Source: Isosphaeraceae bacterium (GTDB taxonomy: Bacteria; Planctomycetota; Planctomycetia; Isosphaerales; Isosphaeraceae). From it: 64,000 nt of DNA. The notes beneath the pieces are model-generated. The model was given only the letters and a program-made list of their open reading frames with translations. It did not search any database and was not told where the DNA came from. The position numbers were made by a program, and so were the translations under genes. This document shows, one piece after another, positions 36,203 to 47,000 of this stretch; the stretch's first letter is position 1; every line of letters starts with the position of its first letter. Location of the stretch: contig BPJS01000001.1 of assembly GCA_026004735.1 (NCBI GenBank), positions 3,297,641 through 3,361,640 of the forward strand. Direction: 5' to 3'.

Positions 36203-39200
36203 ATGACCTCACGTTTCTTGCTCGGCCTCTGGGTTGGACTTTTGCCCGGTGGTTTGATGCCGTGCTTGGCCCAGGAACCACCTGCCTTAGTCGCGCCGAC
36301 CGATCCCCGCACTACGGAGGACGAACGCGCTGCCTTTCGTCTTCCGCCGGGTTTCGAGGCCCAGCTCGTCGCGGCCGAGCCGGACATCGCCAAGCCGATG
36401 AATCTTGCCTTCGATGATCTGGGGCGTCTCTGGGTCACGTCCTCGTATGAGTATCCCTGGCCCGCGAAAGAGGAAGCTCTGGCCCGCGACAAGCTGACGA
36501 TTCTGGCTGACTTTGGCCCAGACGGCCGCGCCCGCTCCGTGACCACATTTGCCGACCGCCTCAACATCCCTATTGGCGTCCTCCCCTTGTCAGACCGTCG
36601 CGCCTATGTCCACTCCATCCCAGCGATCCTCGAGCTGATCGACGAGGACGGCGACGGACAGGCCGATCGCCGCTCGGTCGCCTACGCTCACTTCGGCTTC
36701 CGCGACACCCACGGCATGGCCAACGCCTTCACCCCTGGCCTCGACGGCTGGATCTACGCCTGCCACGGCTTCGGCAACGACTCCAACGTCCGGGGCGCCG
36801 ACGGCCGCTCCGTCGCCTTCAATTCCGGCAACACGTTCCGCATCGCACCCGATGGCTCGCGGATCCAGCCCTGGACCTTCGGTCAGGTCAACCCCTTCGG
36901 CCTGGCCTTTGACTCCCTCGGCAACCTCTACTCCTGCGACTGCCACACCCGCCCGATCTACCAACTGCTCCGGGGCTCCTATTACCCCAGCTTCGGCAAG
37001 CCCGATGACGGCCTCGGCTTCGGCCCCGAACTGATGACCCACGACCACGGCTCCTCGGGCCTGGCCGGCATTGCCGTCTACGAGGCCGACGCCTTCCCCG
37101 AGCCGTTCCGGGGCAACGTCTTCGTCGGCAACGTCGTCACCAGCCGGATCCACCGCGACCGCCTCACCTGGACCGGATCTTCGCCCACGGCTCACGCCGA
37201 GCCTGACCTCCTCGTGAGCGACGACCCCTGGTTCCGGCCCGTCGACCTTGAACTGGGCCCCGACGGCGCTCTTTACGTCGCCGACTTTTACAACAAAATC
37301 ATCGGCCACTACGAAGTTCCCCTCGATCACCCCGGCCGGGACCGCCACCGCGGCCGGATCTGGCGAATCGTCTACACCGGCGCCGACGCCCAGGCCACGC
37401 CACCCCCCCACCACGCCGACTTCCTCCACGCCTCCACCGCCGCGCTCATCGCCGATCTGGCCCATCCCAACCTCGCCGTCCGCGCCCGCGCAACCCACGT
37501 CCTCGCCGCCCGCGACGACCCCGAACTGGATGCCTCAGTACGGGCCGCCATCGAGTCCGCCTCCAACCCCTGGCTCATCGCCCACGGCCTCTGGATCCTC
37601 CATCGCCGTCAGACGCTGGAACCGAGCCTGCTCGCTCGGTTCGCGAGTTCGGGCTCAAGCCTCGTCCGCGTCCACGTCCAGCGCATCCTCGCCGAATCCG
37701 ACCCCTGGGACGACCTCCACCGCCGCCTGGCCCTGGCCGCCCTGAACGACTCGGACGCCCTCGTCCGCCGCTGCGCTGCCGACGCCCTCGGACGCCATCC
37801 CGACCCCGCCCTGATCCGCCCTCTGCTCGACGCCTGCCACGCCGCTGACCCCGCGGACACCCACCTCGTCCACGTCCTCCGCATGGCTCTTCGCGACCAG
37901 CTTCGTTGCCCCGAGGCCTTCGCCGGCACCTGGTCCGAAGCCGACCGCCACCGCCTGGCCGACGTCGCGCCCGGCGTCCCAACCCTCCCGGCCGCTCGGT
38001 TCCTGCTCGACCACATCCGCCAAGTCAACGAACCTGATCCGCTCCTGGTCCGCTCCGTCCACCACATCGCCCGCTACGGCAACGCTGACTCCGACGCCGA
38101 ACTGGTCGCCTGGGCGCGCCAGCACCGTCCCGCCGACGACCCGTTCCAAGCCTCCCTGCTTCGCGCCGCCCATCAGGGCTGGCTGGAGCGCGGCGCCCCG
38201 CTCCACCCCACCGCCCGCCAATGGGCCTTGCACCGCGTCGAGGCCTGGCTCTCCGGCCCCTCCCTCGCTTTGGGCCTCGACCTCGCCAACCAACTGAAGC
38301 TCGCCGAGGCCGTCGAACGCATCCAGTCCCTAGCTCTCGATCCCTCGATTCCGCCCGACGCCCGCGGTCAGGCACTCGCCGGACTAGTCGCCCTCGACAA
38401 CCTCCGCGCCGTCGCACCGCTGACCGCGATCCTCAACGACGGCTCGGCCGACGTCGGCCTTCGCGAGCAGGCCGCCGTTCTGCTCGGCCAGACCGGTCAA
38501 ACCGCCGCCCGCGACAGCCTCGCCGCGGCTCTGGCTAGCCTGCCCGCTCGACTCCAAAACGCCGCTGCCGCCGCTTTGGCGGGCACCCGCGACGGCGCTT
38601 CGATCCTCATTGACGCCATCCGCAGCGGTAAAGCCTCCGCCCGCCTCTTGCAAACACCCGCTGTCGCCCTTCGCCTCCAACAATCGGGATTGCCCGACGC
38701 CGAATCGATCCGGACCGAACTGACCCGCGACCTGCCTCCCGCCGCCGATGCCATCGACGCCGTCATCGCCCGCCGCTTCGCCGCCTACGCCGCCGGTACA
38801 CGCAATCCAGAGCGCGGCGCCACGACCTTCGCCAAGCACTGCGCCGCCTGCCACCAGATTGGCGGCATCGGCGCCCGCGTCGGTCCCCAGCTCGACGGCA
38901 TCGGCGCTCGCGGCCCCGAACGGCTCATGGAGGACATTCTCGACCCCAACCGCAACATCGACCAGGCCTTCCGCGCTTCCCAGATCGCGCTCCGCGACGG
39001 CCGCATTCTCACCGGTCTAGTTACCCGCGACGAAGGCGACACCCTGACGCTCGCCGACCCGGCCGGCACCCTGATCACCCTTCCCAAGGCCGACATCGAG
39101 GAACGCGCCCTCTCGCTCCTCTCACCTATGCCCGCCAACCTCGCCGATCAGATCGACGAGGCCGACTTCCTCGACCTGATCGCCTTCCTTGCCACCCAAC

Positions 39201-39223
39201 ATGCCCCGCCGGATTCAAAGTAA
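36203..39223 (+). CDS. PVC-type membrane-bound dehydrogenase with HEAT repeats and cytochrome c
   Basis: A 1006-residue exported protein from ATG 36203 (signal peptide FLLGLWVGLLPGGLMPCLAQ). Residues about 45-400 are the propeller dehydrogenase (PPGFEAQLVAAEPDIAKPMN, GRLWVTSSYEYP, FRPVDLELGPDGALYVADFY). Residues about 410-830 are HEAT-like repeats (LALAALNDSDALVRRCAADA). The C-terminal heme domain has CAACH at 880-884 with the family tail (GRILTGLVTRDEGDTL, LLSPMPANLADQ). This is the complete, fused form of what the 21-26 kb locus encodes in two genes. It should oxidise a sugar or alcohol outside the cytoplasm. It is divergent from the protease gene, with 260 bases between. Confidence 0.9.
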   Translation: MTSRFLLGLWVGLLPGGLMPCLAQEPPALVAPTDPRTTEDERAAFRLPPGFEAQLVAAEPDIAKPMNLAFDDLGRLWVTSSYEYPWPAKEEALARDKLTILADFGPDGRARSVTTFADRLNIPIGVLPLSDRRAYVHSIPAILELIDEDGDGQADRRSVAYAHFGFRDTHGMANAFTPGLDGWIYACHGFGNDSNVRGADGRSVAFNSGNTFRIAPDGSRIQPWTFGQVNPFGLAFDSLGNLYSCDCHTRPIYQLLRGSYYPSFGKPDDGLGFGPELMTHDHGSSGLAGIAVYEADAFPEPFRGNVFVGNVVTSRIHRDRLTWTGSSPTAHAEPDLLVSDDPWFRPVDLELGPDGALYVADFYNKIIGHYEVPLDHPGRDRHRGRIWRIVYTGADAQATPPPHHADFLHASTAALIADLAHPNLAVRARATHVLAARDDPELDASVRAAIESASNPWLIAHGLWILHRRQTLEPSLLARFASSGSSLVRVHVQRILAESDPWDDLHRRLALAALNDSDALVRRCAADALGRHPDPALIRPLLDACHAADPADTHLVHVLRMALRDQLRCPEAFAGTWSEADRHRLADVAPGVPTLPAARFLLDHIRQVNEPDPLLVRSVHHIARYGNADSDAELVAWARQHRPADDPFQASLLRAAHQGWLERGAPLHPTARQWALHRVEAWLSGPSLALGLDLANQLKLAEAVERIQSLALDPSIPPDARGQALAGLVALDNLRAVAPLTAILNDGSADVGLREQAAVLLGQTGQTAARDSLAAALASLPARLQNAAAAALAGTRDGASILIDAIRSGKASARLLQTPAVALRLQQSGLPDAESIRTELTRDLPPAADAIDAVIARRFAAYAAGTRNPERGATTFAKHCAACHQIGGIGARVGPQLDGIGARGPERLMEDILDPNRNIDQAFRASQIALRDGRILTGLVTRDEGDTLTLADPAGTLITLPKADIEERALSLLSPMPANLADQIDEADFLDLIAFLATQHAPPDSK

Positions 39224-39282
39224 AGCCGTCCGGTAATCGCCCTGACCTTGGGGCAAACCCCCCGCTTGATGCACTGCTGGCG

Positions 39283-41478
39283 CTAGACGGCCACCCGGCG
39301 GTTGTAGACATACCATTCCACGAGCACGATCGCCAACGCGACCAGCGTCAACGGCCACCACCCTTCTTGGGCCGTCGGGGCCTCGATCCGCCGCGCGGCC
39401 ACCGGGTTGTAGCCGATCCGAATCAGATACCGTTCTGCCTCATCGTCGGGCACCCCCGGCGGAACCACCCCCCGCGTCGACAGATCGCTCTCTCGCGGGT
39501 CAAACAGATTGACGGCAAACGCCGTCCGCTCCGACGGTCCCGGTCCCCACGCCGCCTCGTAAATCCCCGTCCGCCGGGCACGGGTCACCGCGAAACTGCC
39601 GTGTGCCGAACGCTCGACAGTCTCGACCCGCTGGCCGCTCAAATCGAAGATCTCGAGCCGATCACCCGGGATCGTCGGCTTGAGCAGAATTGTCGCCCCG
39701 GCTCGATACGACTCAATCCCTCTCCCCTCTTGTGCCGATCCCAGGACACGCAAACAGTTGTAAATAAACAGAGGAAAACCTGTCCGCAGAGGCCAGTTCG
39801 TGTTGAACTCCTGCCCTTCGATCAGCCCAAACCCGACGCACACATCCACAAAACCCGAACGGGTCGCCGCATAGGCTAGCGGCCCTTGATCCGATTCGAT
39901 CAACACCCGCGCCCCGGTCGGCGGCTCTAAAACGAGCCCCCGCCGGATCCCAATCCCTGCGAAGTCGCGGACGTACTGCAGCAGCGGATGCGCCGTATCC
40001 CAATCCAAAACCAACGGCGCTTCAACCGGCCGCGCCCGACCCGCGTCCGTCCCCGGCGGCAACACCCCAAACGACAGCGTGTTGGCCTGCGGCACGCGCT
40101 TGCCGGCAACTCCGTCGTAAATCACCAGATCGTACTCACCCGCCGCCAGCTCGCGCTCAATGTCTGGGTCGCTCAACCGCTCCTCGGCAATATTCGTCAC
40201 CTCGGCCAGGGGCCGGACCGCCTCCGTGTCCAGCGTATCAGCCAAAAACCGATTTCCTGTCCCGACCAGCAAGACCCGTGTCCGCCGCGGCTGCCCGATC
40301 ACCAGATACGCCGTGTTATCCAGCGGCAGCGCGTCCTCAACATCGAGCCGCACCATGTACTGCGCTTCGGTCTCCGACGATCCCAGGTCGAACTGAAACG
40401 ACTGGTCCGAACGTGGCGCCAATTCCAATTCCACCGCGTCGATCAGCGTGTCCGGAAGACCCGGTCGGCCCGGCGCACGGCTCAGGAGCGCGGCCCGGCA
40501 CACCACCGGCTGATCCCGATAATTCCGCACCCGCCCCAAGAGCTGGACCTCTTCGGGCGTTTCCGCGCGCCGCGCCGCACTCAGCGCCAGGATCGCCACA
40601 TTGTCCGACGGGATCGGGACAATCCCCGACCCTGCTTCCGTCCCATCCGTACCAATCCCCGCCATCCCCTCCGGATCGCCCGCCGGATCCGAACCTGCCC
40701 CACCCCGATCCCCTGACCCCGGCGCTCGCGGCGGTGGTCCGACCGCAACCACTTCCGGCTGGATATTCCCCAGGCTGAATCCCGGTACGTCAGCAAAACC
40801 CCCGTCGGTGAACAAAAACAGCCGCGGTGCGACCACCTCGCTGGCCACCACTCCCTCGCCCGGTTCCAAATACTTCTGCGGATTGGCCAGCCCAGCCACC
40901 AGTTCCAACACCTCACGCAACGACGTCCCCGAATCGGTCGCCACGATGGAATCAAGCTGGCGCCTCAGCAGCCCTTTGTCCGCCGTGTATTGGACCACCA
41001 CCCGCGCCTCGGTCCCAAAGGCCACAATCATCGCCAGGTCGCCCGGCTCCATTGCCTCGATCACCTTGCGCGCCTCAGCCTTTGCTTCGTCCAGTCGAGT
41101 CGGTCCCGGATCACCGTCCCGCGCGCCCATGCTCGCCGACTCATCGATCGCCAGCACCAGCCGCTGACCCTGCCGTGCCAGCCCCTGCACCCGCGGTCCA
41201 GTCAACGCCAGCAACAACAACCCCACGAACGCCAACTGCAACATCAGCAGCAAGCTCCGCCGCAGCCGCTGAAACAGGCTGTTGACATGCAGATCCTCCA
41301 GACTCCGCTTCCAAAGCATTGTGCTCGGCACCAACACCGGCCGACGCCTCAGCTTCAGGAAGTAGAGCAAGACGATTCCCAACGGAACCGCCGCCAAGAC
41401 CATCCAGGCCCCCGCATTCAGCGGGCTTGAGAACGACCACGGCACAGCCTGTCCCACCACTGCAAAACCCAACACCAT
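39283..41478 (-). CDS. BatA-like membrane protein with von Willebrand A domain
   Basis: A 731-residue membrane protein from ATG 41478. Two N-terminal helices (MVLAAVPLGIVLLYFLKLRR and LLLMLQLAFVGLLLLALTGP) flank the family's linker PVLVPSTMLWKRSLEDL. The VWA domain (about 88-250) has the metal site Asp-Glu-Ser-Ala-Ser (LVLAIDESASM), consistent with a MIDAS, and FLFTDGGF. Beta-rich extracytoplasmic regions fill the middle and a last helix (LTLVALAIVLVEWYVYN) anchors the C-terminus. It is the last gene of the MoxR-type operon, and its ATG shares a base with the stop of the small upstream gene (TGATG). Relatives act with MoxR ATPases in envelope assembly or stress tolerance. Confidence 0.85.
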   Translation of the reverse strand: MVLGFAVVGQAVPWSFSSPLNAGAWMVLAAVPLGIVLLYFLKLRRRPVLVPSTMLWKRSLEDLHVNSLFQRLRRSLLLMLQLAFVGLLLLALTGPRVQGLARQGQRLVLAIDESASMGARDGDPGPTRLDEAKAEARKVIEAMEPGDLAMIVAFGTEARVVVQYTADKGLLRRQLDSIVATDSGTSLREVLELVAGLANPQKYLEPGEGVVASEVVAPRLFLFTDGGFADVPGFSLGNIQPEVVAVGPPPRAPGSGDRGGAGSDPAGDPEGMAGIGTDGTEAGSGIVPIPSDNVAILALSAARRAETPEEVQLLGRVRNYRDQPVVCRAALLSRAPGRPGLPDTLIDAVELELAPRSDQSFQFDLGSSETEAQYMVRLDVEDALPLDNTAYLVIGQPRRTRVLLVGTGNRFLADTLDTEAVRPLAEVTNIAEERLSDPDIERELAAGEYDLVIYDGVAGKRVPQANTLSFGVLPPGTDAGRARPVEAPLVLDWDTAHPLLQYVRDFAGIGIRRGLVLEPPTGARVLIESDQGPLAYAATRSGFVDVCVGFGLIEGQEFNTNWPLRTGFPLFIYNCLRVLGSAQEGRGIESYRAGATILLKPTIPGDRLEIFDLSGQRVETVERSAHGSFAVTRARRTGIYEAAWGPGPSERTAFAVNLFDPRESDLSTRGVVPPGVPDDEAERYLIRIGYNPVAARRIEAPTAQEGWWPLTLVALAIVLVEWYVYNRRVAV

Positions 41479-41615
41479 CAAATCTCCGGCTCGCGATCCG
41501 TATAACCCGGCCGCAGACCCTTCCGCCGGCGAATCATCATGTACAGGATGTAGCCAATCAATAGCGTCGCCACCACGCCAAAAACCATCGGACTTTCGAT
41601 ATTCAAAAACGTCAT
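41478..41615 (-). CDS. 45-residue single-pass membrane peptide
   Basis: Starts at ATG 41615: MTFLNIESPMVFGVVATLLI, then a helix end GYILYMMIRRRKG and a polar tail ending EPEI. One clear membrane helix (about 9-29) is followed by a basic cytosolic flank. It sits between the DUF58 and BatA-like genes; its stop TGA and the next ATG share one base (TGATG). That coupling, and the fit of the reading frame, make a real gene likely despite the size. It could be a small subunit or stabiliser of the VWA complex. No family name is known to me. Confidence 0.7.
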   Translation of the reverse strand: MTFLNIESPMVFGVVATLLIGYILYMMIRRRKGLRPGYTDREPEI

Positions 41616-41635
41616 GACCTGTAAACGCCTCCACC

Positions 41636-42529
41636 TCAGCGGATGAGACCCCGCTGCCGAAGATAATCCAGAATCAAGCGGTCGAACGGCTGCTGGTTCG
41701 ACGTCAAGATCGACCCGATCCCCCGCCGCGTGCACCACTCCCGCAGCCCGCTCACATGACGGTCCAGATTCTCTCTGTACCGCTTCAAGAGCGCTGGCGA
41801 AACGCTGATCTCAGTCTCCTCACCATCCTCCGCATCGACCAGCCTGAGATCCCCCGTCAGTTCCGGTTCCAACTCCTCCTGGCTCAGGACCTGGATCACC
41901 GTCAGGTCCAAATCTCGCGCCAGCAAATACCGCAACGCCGGCTCGTAACCCCGCTTGTCCATGAAATCCGAAACGACAATCACCACCCCCTTGCCGCGAT
42001 GCCGGGCAGCAAACGCCCGGGCCGCCGCCGCCAAATCACTCGCGCCGGACGCCGTCAGCCCCTCCAAGTAGCTCACCACCCGCCACATCTGGCTCCGCCC
42101 ACGCAGACCCGATAATCCTTCATCCAACCGGCTCGAAACCGCGTCAATCCGCACCCGATCGTGGTTCACCAGACCCACAAACGCCAACGCGGCCGCCACC
42201 TGCTTGCCATACCTCAGCTTCGTCGGCTCGCCAAAATCCATCGACAGGCTTGTATCCAACAAGATCGACACATGCAGATCTTCTTCCTCGAGAAAGAGCT
42301 TCAAAAACAGCTTGTCCAGCCGACCATAAACATTCCAATCCAGATGCCGCAGATCATCGCCGACCGTGTAGTTCCGATGGTCCGCAAATTCGACCGACGA
42401 CCCACGCCGCTTGCTCCGCCGCTCGCCCTTCATCCGCCCCACAAAAATCTTACGGCTCACCAGCTCCAGTTGCTCCAGCTTCGTCAGAAACTCTGGGTCC
42501 AGAAGCGGCTCACTCGTTACTCCGGCCAT
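41636..42529 (-). CDS. DUF58 / VWA-like protein of the MoxR operon
   Basis: A 297-residue cytosolic protein from ATG 42529. The DUF58 signature is clear: SSVEFADHRNYTVGDDLRHL followed by DWNVYGRLDKLFLK and the VWA-like LLDTSLSMDFGEPTK. The metal-type Asp-Thr-Ser-Leu-Ser motif is intact. The C-terminal half continues the VWA fold (GVVIVVSDFMDKRGYEPALR, LTVIQVLSQEELEP). DUF58 proteins are encoded with MoxR ATPases almost everywhere and are thought to be adaptor or substrate-binding partners. It stops 20 bases before the small membrane peptide and starts 44 bases after the 128-residue membrane protein. Confidence 0.92.
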   Translation of the reverse strand: MAGVTSEPLLDPEFLTKLEQLELVSRKIFVGRMKGERRSKRRGSSVEFADHRNYTVGDDLRHLDWNVYGRLDKLFLKLFLEEEDLHVSILLDTSLSMDFGEPTKLRYGKQVAAALAFVGLVNHDRVRIDAVSSRLDEGLSGLRGRSQMWRVVSYLEGLTASGASDLAAAARAFAARHRGKGVVIVVSDFMDKRGYEPALRYLLARDLDLTVIQVLSQEELEPELTGDLRLVDAEDGEETEISVSPALLKRYRENLDRHVSGLREWCTRRGIGSILTSNQQPFDRLILDYLRQRGLIR

Positions 42530-42573
42530 TGCAAGCCCTCCACCGCCCTCCTCCCCGCTCGCCGCCAGATCCC

Positions 42574-42960
42574 CTACGCCCCCATCAGCCGATCCGATAG
42601 CACAAACAGACCCAACATCAACGCCACCCCAGCCACCAGACATATCAACCAGGGCAACAACGCCACCAGAAACACCAACCACCGCCGCTTCGCCGAAAGC
42701 CGCCGCGCCTCCGGATGCCGATGCAAAAACGTCACCGCCGACAGCCACGACTCCAAAATCATGAACAACCCCGCCGCCGTCACCCACAACCCCAACGTCG
42801 GTTCGACCGACCACGCCCACACCGCCGCTCCATACACCGGACACGCCAACATCGCCAGCGCAACCAGGTCGCGGCCAGTCCAGACAATCGGCTCGGTCGC
42901 CGGCGGTTCATACCGCACCGGCACAGGCGGCGGATTGTAGATGTCATGACTGCGGCTCAT
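42574..42960 (-). CDS. Small inner-membrane protein of the MoxR operon
   Basis: A 128-residue protein with a proline-rich cytosolic start (NPPPVPVRYEPPATEP) and about three membrane helices (LVALAMLACPVYGAAVWAW, LWVTAAGLFMILESWL and WLVFLVALLPWLICLVAGVA). It has no motif that I can name. The gene is enclosed by moxR (35 bases upstream) and the DUF58 gene (44 bases downstream) on the same strand, so it is almost certainly part of that operon and probably of the same membrane complex. Confidence 0.8.
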   Translation of the reverse strand: MSRSHDIYNPPPVPVRYEPPATEPIVWTGRDLVALAMLACPVYGAAVWAWSVEPTLGLWVTAAGLFMILESWLSAVTFLHRHPEARRLSAKRRWLVFLVALLPWLICLVAGVALMLGLFVLSDRLMGA

Positions 42961-42995
42961 CGCGATCCCCGTCCGACGGACCCACGCCCCCGGTC

Positions 42996-44027
42996 TCAGC
43001 CGACTTCGGCCATCGCCCGTCCCTCCGCCTTCTCCGGAACCGTGTCCAACACCTTCAAAAGCACCTCGTCCGCCTCGATCCCCTCGGCCTGAGCTTCAAA
43101 ATTAAGCAAAATCCGATGCCTCAGACTCGGCAGATAAACCCGCCGCAAATCCTCGTAACTGACATTGTATCGCCCCGCGAGCAACGCCCGCACCTTCGCC
43201 GCCAACACCAACGCCTGAACACCCCGCGGACTCGTCCCCCAACGCACATACCGATTCGTCACCGCCGCCGCATACGCTCCCTCGGGATGCGTCGCCAACC
43301 CCAGCCGGATCGCATAATCCTGAACATGCGGCGCAATCACCACCTCACGCACCAACCCCTGGTGCCCCAACAACGTCTCCCCATCCAAAACCTTCTCCAC
43401 CCGCACCCGTTCCCCACGCGTCGTCCGGTCCAGGATCTCCCCCAACTCCTCCCGCGTCGAATACCCCACCACCAGCTTGAAAAAAAACCGGTCAAGCTGC
43501 GCCTCCGGCAGCGGATACGTCCCCTCCTGCTCAATCGGGTTCTGCGTCGCCATCACAAAAAACGGCTCCCGCAGCCGATGCACCACACCCCCGACCGTTA
43601 CCGAATGCTCCTGCATCGCCTCCAATAATGCCGATTGCGTCTTCGGTGTCGCCCGATTGATCTCATCGGCCAGAACGATCTGCGCAAACACCGGCCCACG
43701 CTGAAACTCAAACACCCGCCGGCCATCCGGCGCCTCCATCACCACATTCGTCCCGATGATGTCCGCCGGCATCAAATCCGGCGTAAACTGGATCCGGCTA
43801 AACTCCAGATCCACCGCCTCCGCCAACGTCCGCACCAACAACGTTTTGCCCAGGCCAGGTACCCCCTCCAACAACGCATGACCACCTACGAATAAACACG
43901 TCAGCACACCATCAACAATGTCTTCATGACCGACGATCACCCGGCCGATCTGCTCGCGCACTCTCCGATACGCCGTGCGAAACGCCTCGGCCCGCTCCTC
44001 GATGCTCGCCTCGTGCTGCGGATTCAT
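42996..44027 (-). CDS. moxR: MoxR-family AAA+ ATPase
   Basis: A 343-residue cytosolic ATPase. The Walker A motif is GVPGLGKT (about 55-62, Lys61), Walker B is in VLADEINRA, sensor 1 is in FFVMATQNPIEQEGTYPLPE, and the arginine-finger region is in AQLDRFFFKL. The C-terminal lid domain (about 230-340) includes RGVQALVLAAKVRALLAGRY. This is a standard MoxR. Such enzymes are chaperone-like and work with VWA-domain partners, here the DUF58, BatA-like and 1048-residue proteins of the same operon. ATG 44027, just after a GTG at 44030, is preceded by AAGGGG. Confidence 0.95.
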   Translation of the reverse strand: MNPQHEASIEERAEAFRTAYRRVREQIGRVIVGHEDIVDGVLTCLFVGGHALLEGVPGLGKTLLVRTLAEAVDLEFSRIQFTPDLMPADIIGTNVVMEAPDGRRVFEFQRGPVFAQIVLADEINRATPKTQSALLEAMQEHSVTVGGVVHRLREPFFVMATQNPIEQEGTYPLPEAQLDRFFFKLVVGYSTREELGEILDRTTRGERVRVEKVLDGETLLGHQGLVREVVIAPHVQDYAIRLGLATHPEGAYAAAVTNRYVRWGTSPRGVQALVLAAKVRALLAGRYNVSYEDLRRVYLPSLRHRILLNFEAQAEGIEADEVLLKVLDTVPEKAEGRAMAEVG

Positions 44028-44094
44028 CACCAGACCCCTTTCATCGCTCGGTTGATCGGCCTGCTCCTCGGATCCGTTTCCAGCTCGACGTCAG

Positions 44095-47000
44095 TCAGCC
44101 CTGCTCGGCGTCGGAATCACCCCGCCCGCGCTCGCGCCAGGCCCGCTGCTTGGCTTGTCGCAGCCGCTCGGTGTACGACTCCCCGGCCGACGGCTCCAAC
44201 GCAGCCGGAGGGGGAGCGGTCGGCGGCCGCTTCCAACCCGCCCGCGGCGACTCCGCAGCCTCGAGCGACTCCATCGCCCGCGACCGACGGCCCTCGAGCT
44301 GGCCCTCCCGGCCCTCGGCTTCTGGTCCCCCCTCGATCACCGGCGGCTCGAACCGGACCGCCGCCCGAGCCCGCTCCAGCTCCGCGCGCGCCGCCGCTTT
44401 GCTGCCGCGCAGCTTTTCCATGTACTCGACACGTTCCGGCACCTCAGCGCCCCGCAGCCGCGTCCAGCCGTCGGCCAGCGCCCGCGCCCATCGCCTCACG
44501 TCGGGTGCCAGCCGACGGATCGCCACATCCCCTAGAAACAACAGACTCGCCCAAAACAACAACAACGGCCACAGCGCCTTGGCCGCCTGCGGCTGAACCA
44601 TCCCCGGATCGCGCCGAAAGACGTCCGCCCCATCCAGCGTCCGTTCCAAATCCACCCCCCGGCCATCCGCCCGCGCCACCCAGCGATGCACCCGCCCCCC
44701 GGTCGCCCGCGCCAAGTCTTCCAGCGCCGCCGCGTTCGATCGCAACTCTCGATACTCCTCCGAATACGGCACCGAGACCCCTCCGCTGATCAGGCCCGTC
44801 TTGCCATCCGCCCCCACATACCCCAACGAGACAAAGTAGTTCCCCCGGGCCTCTACCCCCTCGATCACCCCTTCATACCGCCCGGGCGCCGTCTGCACGA
44901 TCGGAATGACCTGCTTCCTCGGCCGACCCTCCCCGTCGAGCTCCGGCCGCACGACCACGCCCTGAAATTGCAGGTAATTGACAAATTGGTCCTCCTGGTC
45001 GAGCGCGTCGACCACCACCTTGATCGTCCCGTTCTCCCGCCGCAACGACAGCGTCAATTCCCGGTCGTCGAGCGGACGCAACGCCCACCGCACCACCTGC
45101 CACCAAAACGCCGTGTACCCCTCCCACGTCGGCCACGCCGTCGCCCATTTCCGCCCCGCGTCTGACGTGAACGCCACCGCCCGCCCCAGCCCGTACGTCC
45201 AGTGCGCCAGCACCGGGTTGAACTGCCCGCCCGGCTGCGGCGACGCCAGCGGCGTCTTCACCAGCGGATTCTCCTTACGGCTCGTCAGCACGATCCCGCT
45301 GACCGCCGGCAGCGACTCCGCCGACAACCCGCTGATCAGCTCGCTGTCGGCATCCGGCGTGTTGACCGTCAGTCGCCACGGCGCTTCACGCTCGTAAATC
45401 AGCGGCCGAGAAATCAACCGCGCCTCCTTCTGATAGATCCGCGGCAACGCCTTCGGATTCTGCACGTTGTAAAACCGCCCCCCGGTCTGCTGCGCCAGAT
45501 TTTGCATCCACGACGCGCCCATGACGTCGCCGCCGTGCGCCGCCACCAGCACGCTCGTCACCGTGATCTTGTTTGACCGGAGCTGCGCGATCGTCTGCGG
45601 CGTCGGCGGCGTCGGATCGCCGTCGCTGATCACGATGAAATGCTTGGTCATCGCGTCCGACCGCCTCAACGCCCCCAATCCCATCTGCAAGCTCGGGTCC
45701 GCATCCGGCATGTCCCCCGGAATCATCCGGTCAATCGCCCGCAACATCGACGCCATCCGCTCGCCGATATTCTGCAGCGTAAACAACCATGCCTCCTGAC
45801 CCTGCCAGTACAACACGCCGGCCATGTCATACGGCGACAACGTCTTCAACGCCTGCTGGCACACCACCTTCTGCCAGTAGTTCCCTTCCGGAATCTCGCT
45901 GGCATGCATCACCATCACCACCGCGCTCTTGCCCACAATCTTCTGGTCTTTGATCTCCATCTCCACCGGCAGCGCTTGCTCCACCGGCGTCCGCACCCAC
46001 TTCCCAGCCCCGAACGAATTCGGACCGCCAATCATGATCAACCCCGCGCCCAGATCATGGCAGTTCGTCTCCAGCATCTGAATCTGGGCGTCGGTGAACG
46101 AATCCCGCGGCACATTGGCCAGAATCACCGCATCGTACGGCTGAAGCTCGGCCAGTTCGCTCGGCAACGGATCCCCCGACTCAATCCCCGTCGACGTCAC
46201 CGTCGGCGCTGTCAGCGTGGTCACCTGCATCTGCTTCGAACGCAACGCCTGAACCAGCTCCTCATGCTCCCCGCGGCTCCCCTCGATCAGCAAGACGTGC
46301 GCCGACCCCCGCGCATATACAAATCCATCCGCCGCATTGTTCAACCGCCGCTGATCCCCGGACCCCGCTTCCGGAACAAATTCCGCTGTAAACGTATAAA
46401 AATTCGCTTCATCGATGCGCTGCCGAAGCGTCCGCACATTCACCCCCCGCTCTAGCCCCACCGGCACCGGCTCCGACTGCACCGGCACCGTCCGCCCACC
46501 CACCCGTTGATAGACCTGCAACGTCCCTCGCGTCGGCGCTGCCGCCCGCAGCACCACGCTCACCTCGACCGTGTCCCCCTGCTTCGCGTCCGGCGGGACC
46601 GCCACCTTCTCGACCAGCACCTCATCGTCATACCGATACTCGATCGGCACCACGTCGATCTGAACCTTCAATCCCGCCGCCACCAGCGCCTGCTCCAACG
46701 CCCGTCCCCGGTTCTCATTCCCGTCCGAGACAACCACGATCCGCCGTGCCGTCTCCTCCGGGAACGTCGCCAGCGCCAGCTTCAACGCCGCCGCCAGGTC
46801 GGTCGCGTCCCCCTCGATCCGGTTCTCGATCCGCGCCAGCGGCGGCGGATCCGGCATCGGCGGCACCTCCACCCGCGGTTCCCAACCAAACGCAATCACC
46901 CCTGCCCAATCCCCAGGCACCTTACGCCGATACCGCTCCACCGCTCGATTCACAAAATCCAGCGACGCCGACTGCCACTCCCCCGGCACACTCTCCGACA

